64,000 nt of DNA from DATFNI01 sp963712305 (GTDB lineage Bacteria; Bacteroidota; Rhodothermia; Balneolales; DATFMH01). The stretch covers positions 124,001-188,000 of the forward strand of contig CAVQHI010000001.1 in the NCBI GenBank assembly GCA_963712305.1, in the 5' to 3' direction. Under the pieces are notes generated by a model. That model searched no databases. It saw nothing but the letters and a program-made list of their open reading frames with translations, and had not been told where the DNA came from. Positions 1-9,767 of the stretch are shown here, one piece after another (position 1 is the first letter of the stretch; the number at the start of each line of letters is the position of its first letter). Position numbers and translations under genes: made by a program.

Positions 1-1731
1 GCGGAGCTGTATCATTTTCTTGTTGATATACTCGTACATCTGGCCATAGCTCCACGGCTCCTGTCTGCGTGTATCTATAGAGGTATGTGTACGGCAGAAC
101 GGCATAAAAATACCGATTTGCAGGAAACGCATATACATTTCGCCAGAAGGACTTCCATTAAATCCACCAATATCGAAACCGGCATCGGGCACACCCGCAA
201 GACCGAGACTCATGACCATCGGCATCGTGAGTTTTACATCGACCCACTTGGCGCTGTTGTCACCGGTCCATATGCTGGAATAACGCTGTATACCTGCGTA
301 TGAGGCCCGAGTAATAATAAACGGACGTTCATTTGGATTGGCCTCCAACTGTCCCTGATAGCTTGAGCGGGCCATTAACAGGCCGTACTGGTTGTGCATT
401 TCGATCTCACTGGCTTTTTTCCCTTCCTTATCGAATTGGACAAAGTTCGGCATTGTCTTTCCGCCAAAAACAGACGGTTCGTTCATGTCATTCCAAACAC
501 CGGCCACTCCCATATTTATGAAATCTGCCACGTGACCTGCCCACCATTTGCGTGTCACCGGATTCGAGAAATCAGGGAAGTAAACTTTGCCGGGCCATAC
601 GGTTCCGGTGTAATTGGTTCCATCTGGATATTTCACAAACACGTTCTTCTTCACCCCTTCATTGAACACATCCCAGTCCTTATCAATTTTGATGCCGGGA
701 TCGACGATTGGGATGACTTTGAAACCGCGCTTGCGAAGATTACTCATCATCTCAACCGGATGCGGGAAGTATTTTTTGCTCCAGCTAAACACGCGGTACA
801 TGTTCATGTAATCGATGTCCGTATAGAACACATCACAAGGAATTTCACGGCTTCTGAACTGATCGGCCAGGCGGTAGAATTCTTTGTCCGGATAGTATCC
901 CCAACGGCTCTGTTGGTAACCAAGCGCCCATTTCGGCGGCATGTAGAACCGGCCGGTCAACGTTGTGTATTCCTGGACGATTTTCTTGATTTGGGGACCA
1001 TAAAACACATAAAACTGCAACTCGCCTCCTTCAGAATAGAAGCCGATGTGCGTTTTCAACTGGCCACCAAAATCGAACTGCGTTTTGTAGGAATTATCGT
1101 AAAAAATGCCCCAGGCACCTTTCGTATTCAACCCAATATAAAACGGCATTGACTGATAGATGGGCTCGGTTCCTTTTTTGTAACCCGGTTCATCCGTATT
1201 CCATAACTCGTAAGTCTTATTCGTGCGAATGAGATCATCAGGGCGCTCACCAAGGCCGTAGAATTGCGTTCCCTTTTCCCATTTGATGACATGAGCCAGT
1301 TTCTTGCCGGAATGGCCCGCTCCGTACGATTCCTGGATAAAATCCCAGCCATCACTATTGGCAAAAGATAGGCGAAAGGGTTTCTTGTGAACAATAGCCG
1401 TCAGATCACCTGCTTTGATCAGAACGCTGTCCCCTTTATCGCTTACAGATAACGATTCGTAAGGCGGCAAAGGATCAACGGTGGCATATGAAAAGAAGGG
1501 TGCAAAAGACCCTGTAAAGGAATAACGTACGTGGAATCCAACTCCTTTGAGGTAACTGATCCTTACAGCACCGTTGTCAAGTTTAGCTTCAAATTGATCA
1601 TTGCTTTTTTTATAAGATTTAAGATTCCCGGCAAATTCATACAAGCTGCTTTGAGCTTTCGAGGTCATCACGCCGGCGAATACCAGGATAGAAAGAAGTG
1701 TAACGAATGGTAATCTCTTCATATTCATCAT
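1..1731 (-). CDS. GH31 family alpha-glycosidase (C-terminus beyond left edge)
   Basis: Exo-acting glycosidase of family GH31 (alpha-glucosidase/alpha-xylosidase type), probably periplasmic. The first ~26 residues form a signal peptide ending near SKAQ. An N-terminal beta-sandwich follows, then the (beta/alpha)8 barrel. The GH31 nucleophile motif GVWNDMNEPS lies near residue 414 and the acid/base region WTGDN near residue 488, followed by the FDIGGF motif. The frame is open to base 1, so 577 residues are visible and the C-terminus is missing. Three in-frame ATGs lie close together (1731, 1728, 1722); the farthest upstream is given. It fits the glycan-degradation theme at 10.8-22.8 kb, although the Bat, ald and mfd genes lie between. 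The family call is firm. The substrate is not determinable here. Confidence 0.92.
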   Translation of the reverse strand, partial: MMNMKRLPFVTLLSILVFAGVMTSKAQSSLYEFAGNLKSYKKSNDQFEAKLDNGAVRISYLKGVGFHVRYSFTGSFAPFFSYATVDPLPPYESLSVSDKGDSVLIKAGDLTAIVHKKPFRLSFANSDGWDFIQESYGAGHSGKKLAHVIKWEKGTQFYGLGERPDDLIRTNKTYELWNTDEPGYKKGTEPIYQSMPFYIGLNTKGAWGIFYDNSYKTQFDFGGQLKTHIGFYSEGGELQFYVFYGPQIKKIVQEYTTLTGRFYMPPKWALGYQQSRWGYYPDKEFYRLADQFRSREIPCDVFYTDIDYMNMYRVFSWSKKYFPHPVEMMSNLRKRGFKVIPIVDPGIKIDKDWDVFNEGVKKNVFVKYPDGTNYTGTVWPGKVYFPDFSNPVTRKWWAGHVADFINMGVAGVWNDMNEPSVFGGKTMPNFVQFDKEGKKASEIEMHNQYGLLMARSSYQGQLEANPNERPFIITRASYAGIQRYSSIWTGDNSAKWVDVKLTMPMVMSLGLAGVPDAGFDIGGFNGSPSGEMYMRFLQIGIFMPFCRTHTSIDTRRQEPWSYGQMYEYINKKMIQLR

Positions 1732-1900
1732 GTTTAGGTTTTGAACATAAGAGAGATTATAAAAAAAAGCCTGCTAACTCAACTAACAGCGATCAATGAA
1801 TAGTAAACAGTTAACAATAAAAACGATGTTCTTGCATAGCTGTTTGTTTTAATTTACCCGCAGGTTCAAGCTTATCCCGATAAATCAGGACGACACAAGC

Positions 1901-2893
1901 CTAAGCCAACTCGGTGCGGAAAATCCACTTATCTCCGATAAACGCAAAAGCCAAGGCAAGGATACCAGGAAGCAGATAGTTTTGGTAGAGGTCTTTGTAG
2001 TCGGTGAAGATCTGCTCGTCAACCTTCGTTTTTTCCATTTTATTGATCCGGTCATAAATCTGCTCGAGGGAATCCGTGCTGGTAGCCCTGAAATATTCAC
2101 CACCGGTCATACCTGCGACTTTCTTTAACATACCCTCATCAACATCCACTTTTATATTCTGATATCGTTTTCCAAAGATTGGATCCTGAACTGGATATGG
2201 AGCTACGCCATGTGTCCCGACACCAATCGTATAAATCTTGATCGAATACGTCTTTGCCAGATCAGCGGCAGTAACGGGGTCAATTTCACCGGCATTATTC
2301 TCGCCGTCAGTCAGCATGATGACCACTTTGCTCTTGGCTTTGGTATCTTTCAAACGATTCACAGCGGTTGCTATACCCATGCCAATGGCCGTGCCGTCCT
2401 CCACGATGCCCATCTGTACATTCTCAAGCTGTTTCTTCAGCAGGTTGTAATCCAGGGTTGGTGGTACGACTGTGAAACTCTTCCGGGCAAAAACCACCAG
2501 TCCTATTCGGTCGGATATACGCTTGTCAATAAAATCATCGGCAACCTTTTTAGCAGCCAGGAAACGATTCGGTTTAAGATCTTCTGCCTTCATCGACGTT
2601 GACATATCCAGCACAAGCATGATATCAATTCCCTCGGCACTGCGCTGCACTCTCACATTACGAAGCTGCGGCCGTGCCAGGGCAACTGTCACTAACGCCA
2701 CACCGAGAACCTGCAGAATCAGTACAATCCAATTACCATGCCTGCGCCAGTTACCGGAGATGCCTTTCAGATCGCTGACGTCGGAATACGTCAGTACAGG
2801 CTGCCTATGGCTTCGCTGACGCCACCAGAAGACGGCTATTATTACGGGAATAACAAGCAGTGCCCAGAACCATTCGGGATTTTTCCAGATCAT
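1901..2893 (-). CDS. VWA-domain membrane protein, BatA-like
   Basis: Inner-membrane protein with a von Willebrand A domain. Hydrophobic segments at about residues 8-24 and 55-72 precede the VWA domain, whose MIDAS metal site DMSTS is at residues 96-100. A final TM segment lies near the C-terminus (LLPGILALAFAFI). This is the standard BatA/BatB arrangement of Bacteroidota-type aerotolerance clusters. It is the last gene of a three-gene unit with the DUF58 and TM proteins upstream, with only 6 bases separating it from the previous gene. Bat proteins are proposed to work with a MoxR AAA+ ATPase in envelope stress or complex assembly. No moxR lies in this window. Confidence 0.88.
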   Translation of the reverse strand: MIWKNPEWFWALLVIPVIIAVFWWRQRSHRQPVLTYSDVSDLKGISGNWRRHGNWIVLILQVLGVALVTVALARPQLRNVRVQRSAEGIDIMLVLDMSTSMKAEDLKPNRFLAAKKVADDFIDKRISDRIGLVVFARKSFTVVPPTLDYNLLKKQLENVQMGIVEDGTAIGMGIATAVNRLKDTKAKSKVVIMLTDGENNAGEIDPVTAADLAKTYSIKIYTIGVGTHGVAPYPVQDPIFGKRYQNIKVDVDEGMLKKVAGMTGGEYFRATSTDSLEQIYDRINKMEKTKVDEQIFTDYKDLYQNYLLPGILALAFAFIGDKWIFRTELA

Positions 2894-2899
2894 ATCAAA

Positions 2900-3958
2900 T
2901 TAACGTGAGGGTTCTTCAGATCGTGTGGCATCTTCTGACTCATGTTCTTCGGTCTCTTTCTCTTTTTCTGCCAGCTCTTTCTGCTTCTTTTCCAGTTTAC
3001 GCTGCTCGAACGCTTCCTTATTCCGTTTTACCTGGGGACCATCAACATGGCGAGCGCGTTCCAAAAACAGCGAGGCTGTCTCAAGATCTTCATAAGCCTG
3101 ATCCAATGTCGGCGTAAACTTTGCGAATTTTACCATGTCGGCCTGAGTGAGCACCTTGCGGGTATACTCCATCATTTCCCGGTCGAGAGAGTCGGAGCGG
3201 AGTGCGCGTATAAGTTCGCCGCTAGTCATCTCAAGGGCCGGTATCTGGTTGACGCGTTCATAGTACTGGCGAAGAGAATCGCCGAGTCGAGAATAAAATG
3301 GCTTGAATACTCCTTCCTGCAAATCAGGATCATTCCTAAGATGGACAAGTGTCGATTCAAGTTCGTTCAATGGATCAATAAATACCTCTGGCTCAGGTTC
3401 GGGCTCGGGTTCTTCGTCCGGCTCCATTTTCTTTTTTTGATAATAGCGGTAAGCCAGATAACCAATGATTAGGAGGAGGATCAATCCGATAATGTAAGGC
3501 CAAAGACCTCGCGAAAAATCGTAAATAGGTTTTAAAGGTTTGAATTCCGCTTTCGTAGTATCTTTTACCTCACTCTTGAAATAAACAGGTACCGGTAAAA
3601 GTCTCCGAGTAACGGTATCGGAATCGACAATAAATTTTACCTGAACCGGCGCAATCAGTGTATCCTGCAGGCCAAAGAATTGAAGCTTATAGACAAGACT
3701 GTCGGAATAGGGACCGTTCTTATAGCGTTTCCGGTCCTGAATGGTAAAGTCTTTTCCGAACTCGGTTGAATCGGGAAAGAGAATACTATCGTAAGATTTA
3801 TTCTCGTGGGCGGTGATAATGTAATTAAAAGTATCCCCGACTCTCAGCGAATCGATATGTACAAAGTTCTGCACCTCCTGGGCCTTGAGGGACGTAACCC
3901 ACAGAAAGACCACTCCAGCCAATAATAAAAATCTTCGCATGTAACGGGTTATTTTCAT
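2900..3958 (-). CDS. Bat-cluster single-TM protein (BatD/DUF4381-like)
   Basis: 352-residue envelope protein between the DUF58 and VWA genes. It has a cleavable signal peptide (residues 1-26, ending LKAQ), a periplasmic beta-rich domain, one TM helix at 152-172, then an acidic EPEPEPE linker and a cytoplasmic helical tail that becomes highly charged over the last ~50 residues. Its start codon overlaps the stop of the upstream DUF58 gene by one base (TGATG), implying translational coupling. The topology and position match the DUF4381/BatD-type partner of moxR-DUF58-VWA operons. The exact subfamily is inferred from context rather than a diagnostic motif. Confidence 0.72.
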   Translation of the reverse strand: MKITRYMRRFLLLAGVVFLWVTSLKAQEVQNFVHIDSLRVGDTFNYIITAHENKSYDSILFPDSTEFGKDFTIQDRKRYKNGPYSDSLVYKLQFFGLQDTLIAPVQVKFIVDSDTVTRRLLPVPVYFKSEVKDTTKAEFKPLKPIYDFSRGLWPYIIGLILLLIIGYLAYRYYQKKKMEPDEEPEPEPEPEVFIDPLNELESTLVHLRNDPDLQEGVFKPFYSRLGDSLRQYYERVNQIPALEMTSGELIRALRSDSLDREMMEYTRKVLTQADMVKFAKFTPTLDQAYEDLETASLFLERARHVDGPQVKRNKEAFEQRKLEKKQKELAEKEKETEEHESEDATRSEEPSR

Positions 3959-4833
3959 CAGTATCGTCGGGCTCGGCTTTCAAAAAATTTCATGAGCGGC
4001 TCAACGAACGATTCATTTGTTTCCAGAGCCACATTGTCAACCTTCATACGTAGAAAGCTTTTAAGCAACTCCTGTTTCCGTCTGAGTCTGCGGGCTTTAT
4101 ATTCGATTCGTACTTTTTTGCTTGAACTGTCCAGCCACATCACATCACCAGTTTCCGCATCCTGGAGAGGCAAAAGCCCCATATCCGGCAACTCTCGTTC
4201 AAGAGAGTCTTCAATATAGATATTTACAAGATCATGTTTCTTATTCGTAATCTTGAGTTCGCGTGCAAAATCGGAAGACTGAAAGTCACTGGCCAATATG
4301 ACGATAGATCGTCTCTTAAGTAATTTATTGACATAAGTCAAAGCCCCGCCTACATCCGTTCCCTTGCCCGCCGGCTGAACAGTGAAAAGTTCTCTAATCA
4401 GACGTAGCCCATGTTTTCGCCCTTTTCTCGGTGGAACAACTTTTTCGATCCTATCGCTGAAAAGCAAAAGCCCGACTTTGTCGCTGTTATTAATTGCACT
4501 GAACGCCAGAACGGCTGATAATTCAGCCAAAAGATCTTGTTTCTTCTGATTATGACTGCCGAAAAAACCACTCGGCGAGACATCGACGCAGAGCATCAGT
4601 GTCTGCTCTCTCTCTTCTTCGAACACCTTAATATGAGGACGTCCGGTACGTGCCGTAACGTTCCAGTCGATTTGCCGGATGTCATCGCCAAACTGGTATT
4701 CCCTCACTTCCGAGAAAACCATTCCCCTCCCTTTGAAGGCTGACTGATACTCGCCTCCAAACAGGTTCTGGACCAAACCCTTGGTTCGGATTTCAATTTG
4801 ACGGACTTTTCTAAATATATCGGGTGAAATCAT
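3958..4833 (-). CDS. DUF58 domain-containing protein
   Basis: DUF58 family protein (291 residues), first gene of the Bat-like unit. The hallmark region is at residues 25-65, with GMVFSEVREYQFGDDIRQIDW followed by NVTARTGRPHIKVFEEER. A VWA-like fold follows, with DVSPSGFF in place of a canonical MIDAS. No TM helix is obvious. In this family DUF58 proteins usually accompany a MoxR AAA+ ATPase and VWA proteins. Here the MoxR gene is not adjacent; the next gene upstream is the divergent ald. The gene is coupled to the following TM-protein gene by a TGATG overlap. Confidence 0.9.
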   Translation of the reverse strand: MISPDIFRKVRQIEIRTKGLVQNLFGGEYQSAFKGRGMVFSEVREYQFGDDIRQIDWNVTARTGRPHIKVFEEEREQTLMLCVDVSPSGFFGSHNQKKQDLLAELSAVLAFSAINNSDKVGLLLFSDRIEKVVPPRKGRKHGLRLIRELFTVQPAGKGTDVGGALTYVNKLLKRRSIVILASDFQSSDFARELKITNKKHDLVNIYIEDSLERELPDMGLLPLQDAETGDVMWLDSSSKKVRIEYKARRLRRKQELLKSFLRMKVDNVALETNESFVEPLMKFFESRARRY

Positions 4834-5031
4834 TGCCTGACCAGTATATAAATAAAGCCCTTATTTTCATACGGGCATTAACGAGTCGTTCGTCTGATAA
4901 ATTGCAATGATACGTATTAGCGTTTTTTTTCAAAAATATTCCTATGTTTTATTGATTTTTTATATGTCAGCACAAGACAAAGAATATTTTATTTCGATGA
5001 TTTTTCACTTCTAAAGCAGAGGAAATTTTTT
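4834..5031. promoter_or_regulatory. AT-rich divergent promoter region between DUF58 and ald
   Basis: 198 bases between two divergent genes. The ald side is very AT-rich with T runs around 4921-4960. A GAGGAAA Shine-Dalgarno-like stretch ends about 7 bases before the ald ATG. No clear operator palindrome was found. Assignment as a bidirectional promoter rests on gene orientation. Confidence 0.45.
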
Positions 5032-6147
5032 ATGATTATAGGTGTACCAAAAGAGATTAAATCCCAGGAAAACCGGGTGGCACTTCTGCCTGCAGGCGTT
5101 TTGGAATTAAAAAAACACGGACATACCGTATTGGTCGAAACCAATGCCGGTATGGGTAGCGGATTCCCAGATGAGAGTTACGAAAAGGTCGGAGCGACGA
5201 TTATTGATACAGCAGATGAAGTCTGGAAGCGGGCCGAAATGATTATGAAGGTCAAGGAACCTATCGCCGTTGAGTATCCAAGAATGCGGGATGGACAGAT
5301 TGTATTCACTTACTTTCACTTCGCTGCCAGCGAGGAACTCACTCGCGCCGTCATGGATTCCGGCATCGTAGCCATTGCTTACGAGACAGTTGAAAAAGCC
5401 GATCACTCCCTTCCGCTTCTCATCCCGATGAGTGAAGTTGCCGGTCGCATGGCTGTGCAGGAAGGCGCCAAATATCTCGAAAAAGCTCAGGGCGGTCGTG
5501 GGATTCTGCTCGGCGGCATTCCGGGTGTTCGTCCTGCAAATGTACTGGTTCTTGGCGGTGGAATCGTAGGTGTTAATGCAGCTAAAATAGCAGCCGGTAT
5601 GGGCGGCAACGTAACGATCATGGATATTAACGTTGCCCGCCTGCGTCAGCTTGACGATTTCATGGCCCGAAATGTCACAACGCTTACTTCTTCTGAACAC
5701 ATGATCCGCGAAGTGCTGCCGACCTACGATCTTGTAATCGGCGCCGTTCTTATTCATGGTGCTAAAGCTCCGCGTCTCATCACCAGAGACATGTTGAAAC
5801 TCATGAAACCGGGTTCGGTGATCGTCGACGTTGCAATCGACCAGGGAGGTTGTATCGAAACGGCACATGCCACAACACACGATGATCCTATCTACGTCAT
5901 TGACGATGTGATCCATTATTGCGTGGCTAATATGCCGGGAGCTGTTCCTTTCACTTCCACACTCGGTCTGACCAACGTGACCCTGCCCTACGCCATTCAG
6001 ATTGCCAACAAAGGCTGGCAAAAGGCTGTTGCCGAGAATCACGAACTGGAACGCGGTTTGAACATTGTAAACGGCGAGATTGTATATGCTGATGTAGCAA
6101 ACGCTTTCGACCTCAGCTGGAAATCTGTAAGTGAATTATTGGCATAG
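5032..6147 (+). CDS. ald: alanine dehydrogenase
   Basis: NAD-dependent L-alanine dehydrogenase, which interconverts alanine with pyruvate plus ammonia. The N-terminal signature MIIGVPKEIKSQENRVAL is typical, with R15 and K75 (VKEP) in the substrate site and H96 in FTYFHFAAS. The Rossmann NAD site VLVLGGGIVGVNAAKIAAGMG lies near residue 170, and the C-terminal AVPFTSTLGLTN motif is present. At 371 residues it is full length. A GAGGAAA ribosome-binding sequence precedes the ATG. The gene stands alone, followed by a strong palindrome. Upstream is a divergent Bat-like operon with no functional link apparent. Confidence 0.97.
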   Translation: MIIGVPKEIKSQENRVALLPAGVLELKKHGHTVLVETNAGMGSGFPDESYEKVGATIIDTADEVWKRAEMIMKVKEPIAVEYPRMRDGQIVFTYFHFAASEELTRAVMDSGIVAIAYETVEKADHSLPLLIPMSEVAGRMAVQEGAKYLEKAQGGRGILLGGIPGVRPANVLVLGGGIVGVNAAKIAAGMGGNVTIMDINVARLRQLDDFMARNVTTLTSSEHMIREVLPTYDLVIGAVLIHGAKAPRLITRDMLKLMKPGSVIVDVAIDQGGCIETAHATTHDDPIYVIDDVIHYCVANMPGAVPFTSTLGLTNVTLPYAIQIANKGWQKAVAENHELERGLNIVNGEIVYADVANAFDLSWKSVSELLA

Positions 6148-6168
6148 TAGGTTTTTTGTATTTTTAGG

Positions 6169-6200
6169 AGCTGCGACGCACTTAAAAGTGCGTCGCAGCT
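6169..6200 (+). terminator. perfect 15-bp palindrome downstream of ald
   Basis: Arms 6169-6183 and 6186-6200 are perfect inverted repeats (AGCTGCGACGCACTT) with a two-base loop. They begin 21 bases after the ald stop. A T-rich run (TTTTTTGTATTTTT) lies just before the left arm, but no T tract follows the right arm. It may terminate ald transcription, or be a dispersed palindromic repeat. Confidence 0.55.
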
Positions 6201-6296
6201 ATCTATCGCAACATAATCCCGAACCTCTTACGTTAGACTTAGGCATCTTTGTGTTTTCTTATTTTGATCGTACCATTCGGTGAACGCTAAGCCGGA

Positions 6297-9200
6297 GTGA
6301 AACCTTATATCGGCATGGCATTAGAACATATTTCCAGGGCAGTCAGAAATGCCGTTCCTCTTGCAAAATTTGAGGATCACATTAATAGCCGCCGCACAGT
6401 AAAGCTGGATCATTTTATCGGGTCACTATCGGCTTTCCTGATCCAACTTCTCCAGAAAGACGGGAGAAGCGTACTCATTGTGTGTCCAAATCACGAAGAT
6501 GCGCAATTCCTGAAATCGGACCTGGACCAACTCGAGGTTAAGAATTCCTTCCTATTCACTCCTACCTTTCAGAAACCGTATGATGCCAAGCAAATCCCGG
6601 ATCTGAATGCTACCGTACAACGATCCGAAACTCTCGAATCCATTATTGAGTACGCCACCAAGACGGTAGTCACATCTCCTGAAGCATTATTTGATAAAGT
6701 GGCATCGCCAGAAAGCTTCAGAAAAGCGACTATTCGTATCGAAAAAGGTGATCAGATTCCGCCTGAAGAACTAGAGACCTCGCTCGTTGACCAGGGATAT
6801 CGCCATTTGTCTTTTGTGAATGAACCTGGTGAGTTTGCACTTCGAGGGGGTATCCTCGATATATTCCCATTTTCCGGAGAGAACCCCATCCGGCTTGAAT
6901 TCTTCGGAGATGAAGTTGATTCTATACGCGAGTTCGACGCCGACTCGCAACGATCGATCTCCTATCTCGATCATGCTCTTCTTGTTCCCAACGGAGATCA
7001 GCTCGACCAGGCCGAACGGTACAATTTATTTGAATATCTCCCTGATGATACGTTGATCGTCCTGTTCAATCCGCCTTTTATCTTCAGCGAACTGGACCAG
7101 AAGTTCAAGGACGCAACAGAGAAGTATCAATCAATTAAGAAAGGCGAGCCAGCCTCACCTGAACAGCTTTTCCTTGAACCGGCAGAGTTTCGTTCTCACT
7201 TAAAAGGGAAATCCATATTCCTTCTCGGTGGATTAACATCCGATCTGCCAGTTGATCAAACATTTGCAATCGAGGCAGCACCTCAGCCCGATTTCAACTC
7301 ATCGGTAAAGCTCCTCAAAAAGCATCTACAGGATCTTTCTAAAGAAGAGATCCACACCTACATCCTATCCGACAGCAAGGGACAACGAGATCGATTTGAA
7401 GAACTACTGGGCACTCCGACTGATAACAACCGGTATTCACTGCTTGTCGAACCATTACATCGTGGTTTTCGGCTTCCGGAACAGAAGATAGCGGTCTATA
7501 CGGATCATCAGATCTTCAACCGGTATCACAGACCGAGTCTAAGGTCGCACAAAAACCGGGGTGGCATCTCTTTCAAGGAACTGCGCGATCTCAACGTCGG
7601 GGATTTTGTTGTACACGTCGACTACGGTATTGGAAAATTTGCAGGATTCAAGAAGATCAAGGTCCGTGATCTTCTTCAGGAATCAGTCATGCTGCGGTAC
7701 CAGGATGACTCCATTCTCTACGTCAATGTGTCCAGTCTGCACAAGCTGCAAAAGTATTCCGGAAAGGATGGCGTCGCTCCAAAACTGACTAAACTGGGAT
7801 CTGGCGAATGGGCGCGTAAAAAAGCACGGACCAAGAGTCGACTTAAAGACATAGCCCGTGACCTAATCAAGCTGTATGCCAAGCGCAAGGCGCAAAAAGC
7901 CTTTGCGTTCCAAAACGATACAGCCTGGCAGACAGAGCTTGAGGCTTCCTTTGAGTTCGAAGAAACGCCGGACCAGATGGCCGCTATCCAGGCTGTTAAG
8001 CAAGATATGGAAACAGAGACGCCCATGGACCGGCTTGTCTGTGGTGATGTAGGTTTCGGTAAAACGGAGGTCGCTATTCGTGCCGCGTTTAAAGCGGTCA
8101 TGGACGGGAAGCAGGTGGCCATCCTGGTTCCAACAACTATCCTGGCTGATCAGCATTACCAAACGTTCTCGCGGCGTATGGCAAATTTTCCAGTCGCTGT
8201 TGAAGTGATATCACGGTTCAGAAGCAAAGCAGAGCAGAAGGATGTGCTTAAACGTACTGTCGGGGGCAAAGTGGATATTCTGATTGGGACACACCGTATT
8301 ACCTCAAAAGACGTTAAATTCAAGGATCTTGGACTTTTGGTAGTCGATGAAGAACAGCGCTTTGGTGTCTCCGTGAAAGAGAAACTGAAACAGTTTCGCG
8401 CAACGGTTGATGTGCTGACCATGACTGCTACCCCCATACCGCGAACGCTGCATATGTCGCTCATGGGCGCACGTGATCTGAGTATCATCAACACGCCGCC
8501 TCCCAACCGACAGCCGGTATATACAGAGATTCACAGCTTCGATTCACAGCTAATCCGCGATGCCATCATGCAGGAAGTATCACGGGGCGGCCAGGTATTC
8601 CTGATACACAACTTCGTGCACAACATCGGCGAGTACACGGATATGATTCAGAAGCTGGTGCCGAATGTGCGTATCAAGTTTGCACACGGTCAGATGACAG
8701 GCAACCAACTCGAGCGTATCATTACCGATTTTTATCATAAAAAATTCGACGTCCTTATTTCGACCAATATCGTAGAGAACGGCATCGATATTGCCAATGC
8801 CAACACGATCATTATCAACCGCGCCGACCGTTTCGGGCTGTCGGAATTGCACCAGTTGCGCGGTCGTGTGGGGCGGTCCAACCGTAAGGCGTTCTGCTAC
8901 CTGATCACACCCGATCTCCAGGACCTTAGCATGGATGCCCGCAAACGGCTTATCGCCCTCGAGGAATACAGTGACCTGGGCTCCGGCTTCAATATTGCCA
9001 TGCGGGATCTGGATATACGTGGTGCTGGCGACGTGCTTGGTGCGGAGCAGAGCGGATTTATCAATGAACTCGGGTTCGATCTCTATACCAAGATTCTTAA
9101 CGATGCCATTCGTGAGCTCAAGGAAACTGAGTTTAAGGGACTCTTCGATGAAATAGAAACCGAACTCAATGAGACAGAAACAAATATCGAATTTGATTGC

Positions 9201-9665
9201 GAAGCTCTCTTGCCGCAGGATTACATCAGTGATAATGTCGAGCGTCTGAATATGTATCGCAAGCTTGCCGAGACTAAAACGCAGGATGAAATCGACGACT
9301 GGGTCAGTGAGCTGACTGATCGCTTTGGGAAGCTGCCGGATGCGGCTCAAAATTTGGTCACAGCAGCAAGGCTAAAGCTGTATGCATCCAGATTCTTTAT
9401 CGACAAAGTAACGATACGAGCCGGGCGGATGTGGTTGCAACTCCCCTCAACTAAGAAAGAGGAAGGCAAAGCGTATTATGAGGATGGGCGTTTCCAGAAG
9501 CTGCTGGCACTCATGCAGGATAAAGCGGCCGAACGGTATAAAATCATTCAGAAGGATGATGCCGTTCGCTTGAATATCCTCGATATTCCGAATATCGAAG
9601 CCGCTGTCGCTTTCATGCATGATCTCTCGCCAAGCGAACCGGAAAAAGAGTCGAGTCTCGCATAG
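6297..9665 (+). CDS. mfd: transcription-repair coupling factor Mfd
   Basis: ATP-dependent DNA translocase that removes stalled RNA polymerase and recruits UvrA to lesions. Domains in order: UvrB-like N-terminal modules (~1-350), a CarD-type RNA polymerase interaction domain beginning near residue 425 (NVGDFVVHVDYGIGKF), helicase lobe 1 with Walker A GDVGFGKTE near 582 and DEEQ box near 682, helicase lobe 2 with QLRGRVGRS near 852 and the GAGDVLGAEQSGF relay region near 909, and a C-terminal TRCF domain. At 1122 residues it is close to the usual length. The start used is a GTG at 6297. An ATG 18 bases downstream (6315) is a plausible alternative. Nothing unusual in the catalytic motifs. Confidence 0.97.
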   Translation: MKPYIGMALEHISRAVRNAVPLAKFEDHINSRRTVKLDHFIGSLSAFLIQLLQKDGRSVLIVCPNHEDAQFLKSDLDQLEVKNSFLFTPTFQKPYDAKQIPDLNATVQRSETLESIIEYATKTVVTSPEALFDKVASPESFRKATIRIEKGDQIPPEELETSLVDQGYRHLSFVNEPGEFALRGGILDIFPFSGENPIRLEFFGDEVDSIREFDADSQRSISYLDHALLVPNGDQLDQAERYNLFEYLPDDTLIVLFNPPFIFSELDQKFKDATEKYQSIKKGEPASPEQLFLEPAEFRSHLKGKSIFLLGGLTSDLPVDQTFAIEAAPQPDFNSSVKLLKKHLQDLSKEEIHTYILSDSKGQRDRFEELLGTPTDNNRYSLLVEPLHRGFRLPEQKIAVYTDHQIFNRYHRPSLRSHKNRGGISFKELRDLNVGDFVVHVDYGIGKFAGFKKIKVRDLLQESVMLRYQDDSILYVNVSSLHKLQKYSGKDGVAPKLTKLGSGEWARKKARTKSRLKDIARDLIKLYAKRKAQKAFAFQNDTAWQTELEASFEFEETPDQMAAIQAVKQDMETETPMDRLVCGDVGFGKTEVAIRAAFKAVMDGKQVAILVPTTILADQHYQTFSRRMANFPVAVEVISRFRSKAEQKDVLKRTVGGKVDILIGTHRITSKDVKFKDLGLLVVDEEQRFGVSVKEKLKQFRATVDVLTMTATPIPRTLHMSLMGARDLSIINTPPPNRQPVYTEIHSFDSQLIRDAIMQEVSRGGQVFLIHNFVHNIGEYTDMIQKLVPNVRIKFAHGQMTGNQLERIITDFYHKKFDVLISTNIVENGIDIANANTIIINRADRFGLSELHQLRGRVGRSNRKAFCYLITPDLQDLSMDARKRLIALEEYSDLGSGFNIAMRDLDIRGAGDVLGAEQSGFINELGFDLYTKILNDAIRELKETEFKGLFDEIETELNETETNIEFDCEALLPQDYISDNVERLNMYRKLAETKTQDEIDDWVSELTDRFGKLPDAAQNLVTAARLKLYASRFFIDKVTIRAGRMWLQLPSTKKEEGKAYYEDGRFQKLLALMQDKAAERYKIIQKDDAVRLNILDIPNIEAAVAFMHDLSPSEPEKESSLA

Positions 9666-9767
9666 ATGAGATTTTAGACTTCAGATGACAGATATTAGAC
9701 TTGGCCGAAGTCAATTGACGATTGCAAACATGATATTTTTAACAACTTCTGATGATGGAGTGATCCT

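Noticed and set aside
394..1152. 252-codon plus-strand frame
   Set aside because: Antisense to the GH31 gene, which has clear catalytic motifs in the other strand.
5107..6042. 311-codon minus-strand frame inside ald
   Set aside because: Fully inside a canonical alanine dehydrogenase; composition is that of a shadow frame.
8580..9350. 256-codon minus-strand frame inside mfd
   Set aside because: Complete overlap with the conserved helicase coding frame and no ribosome-binding site or recognisable domain.
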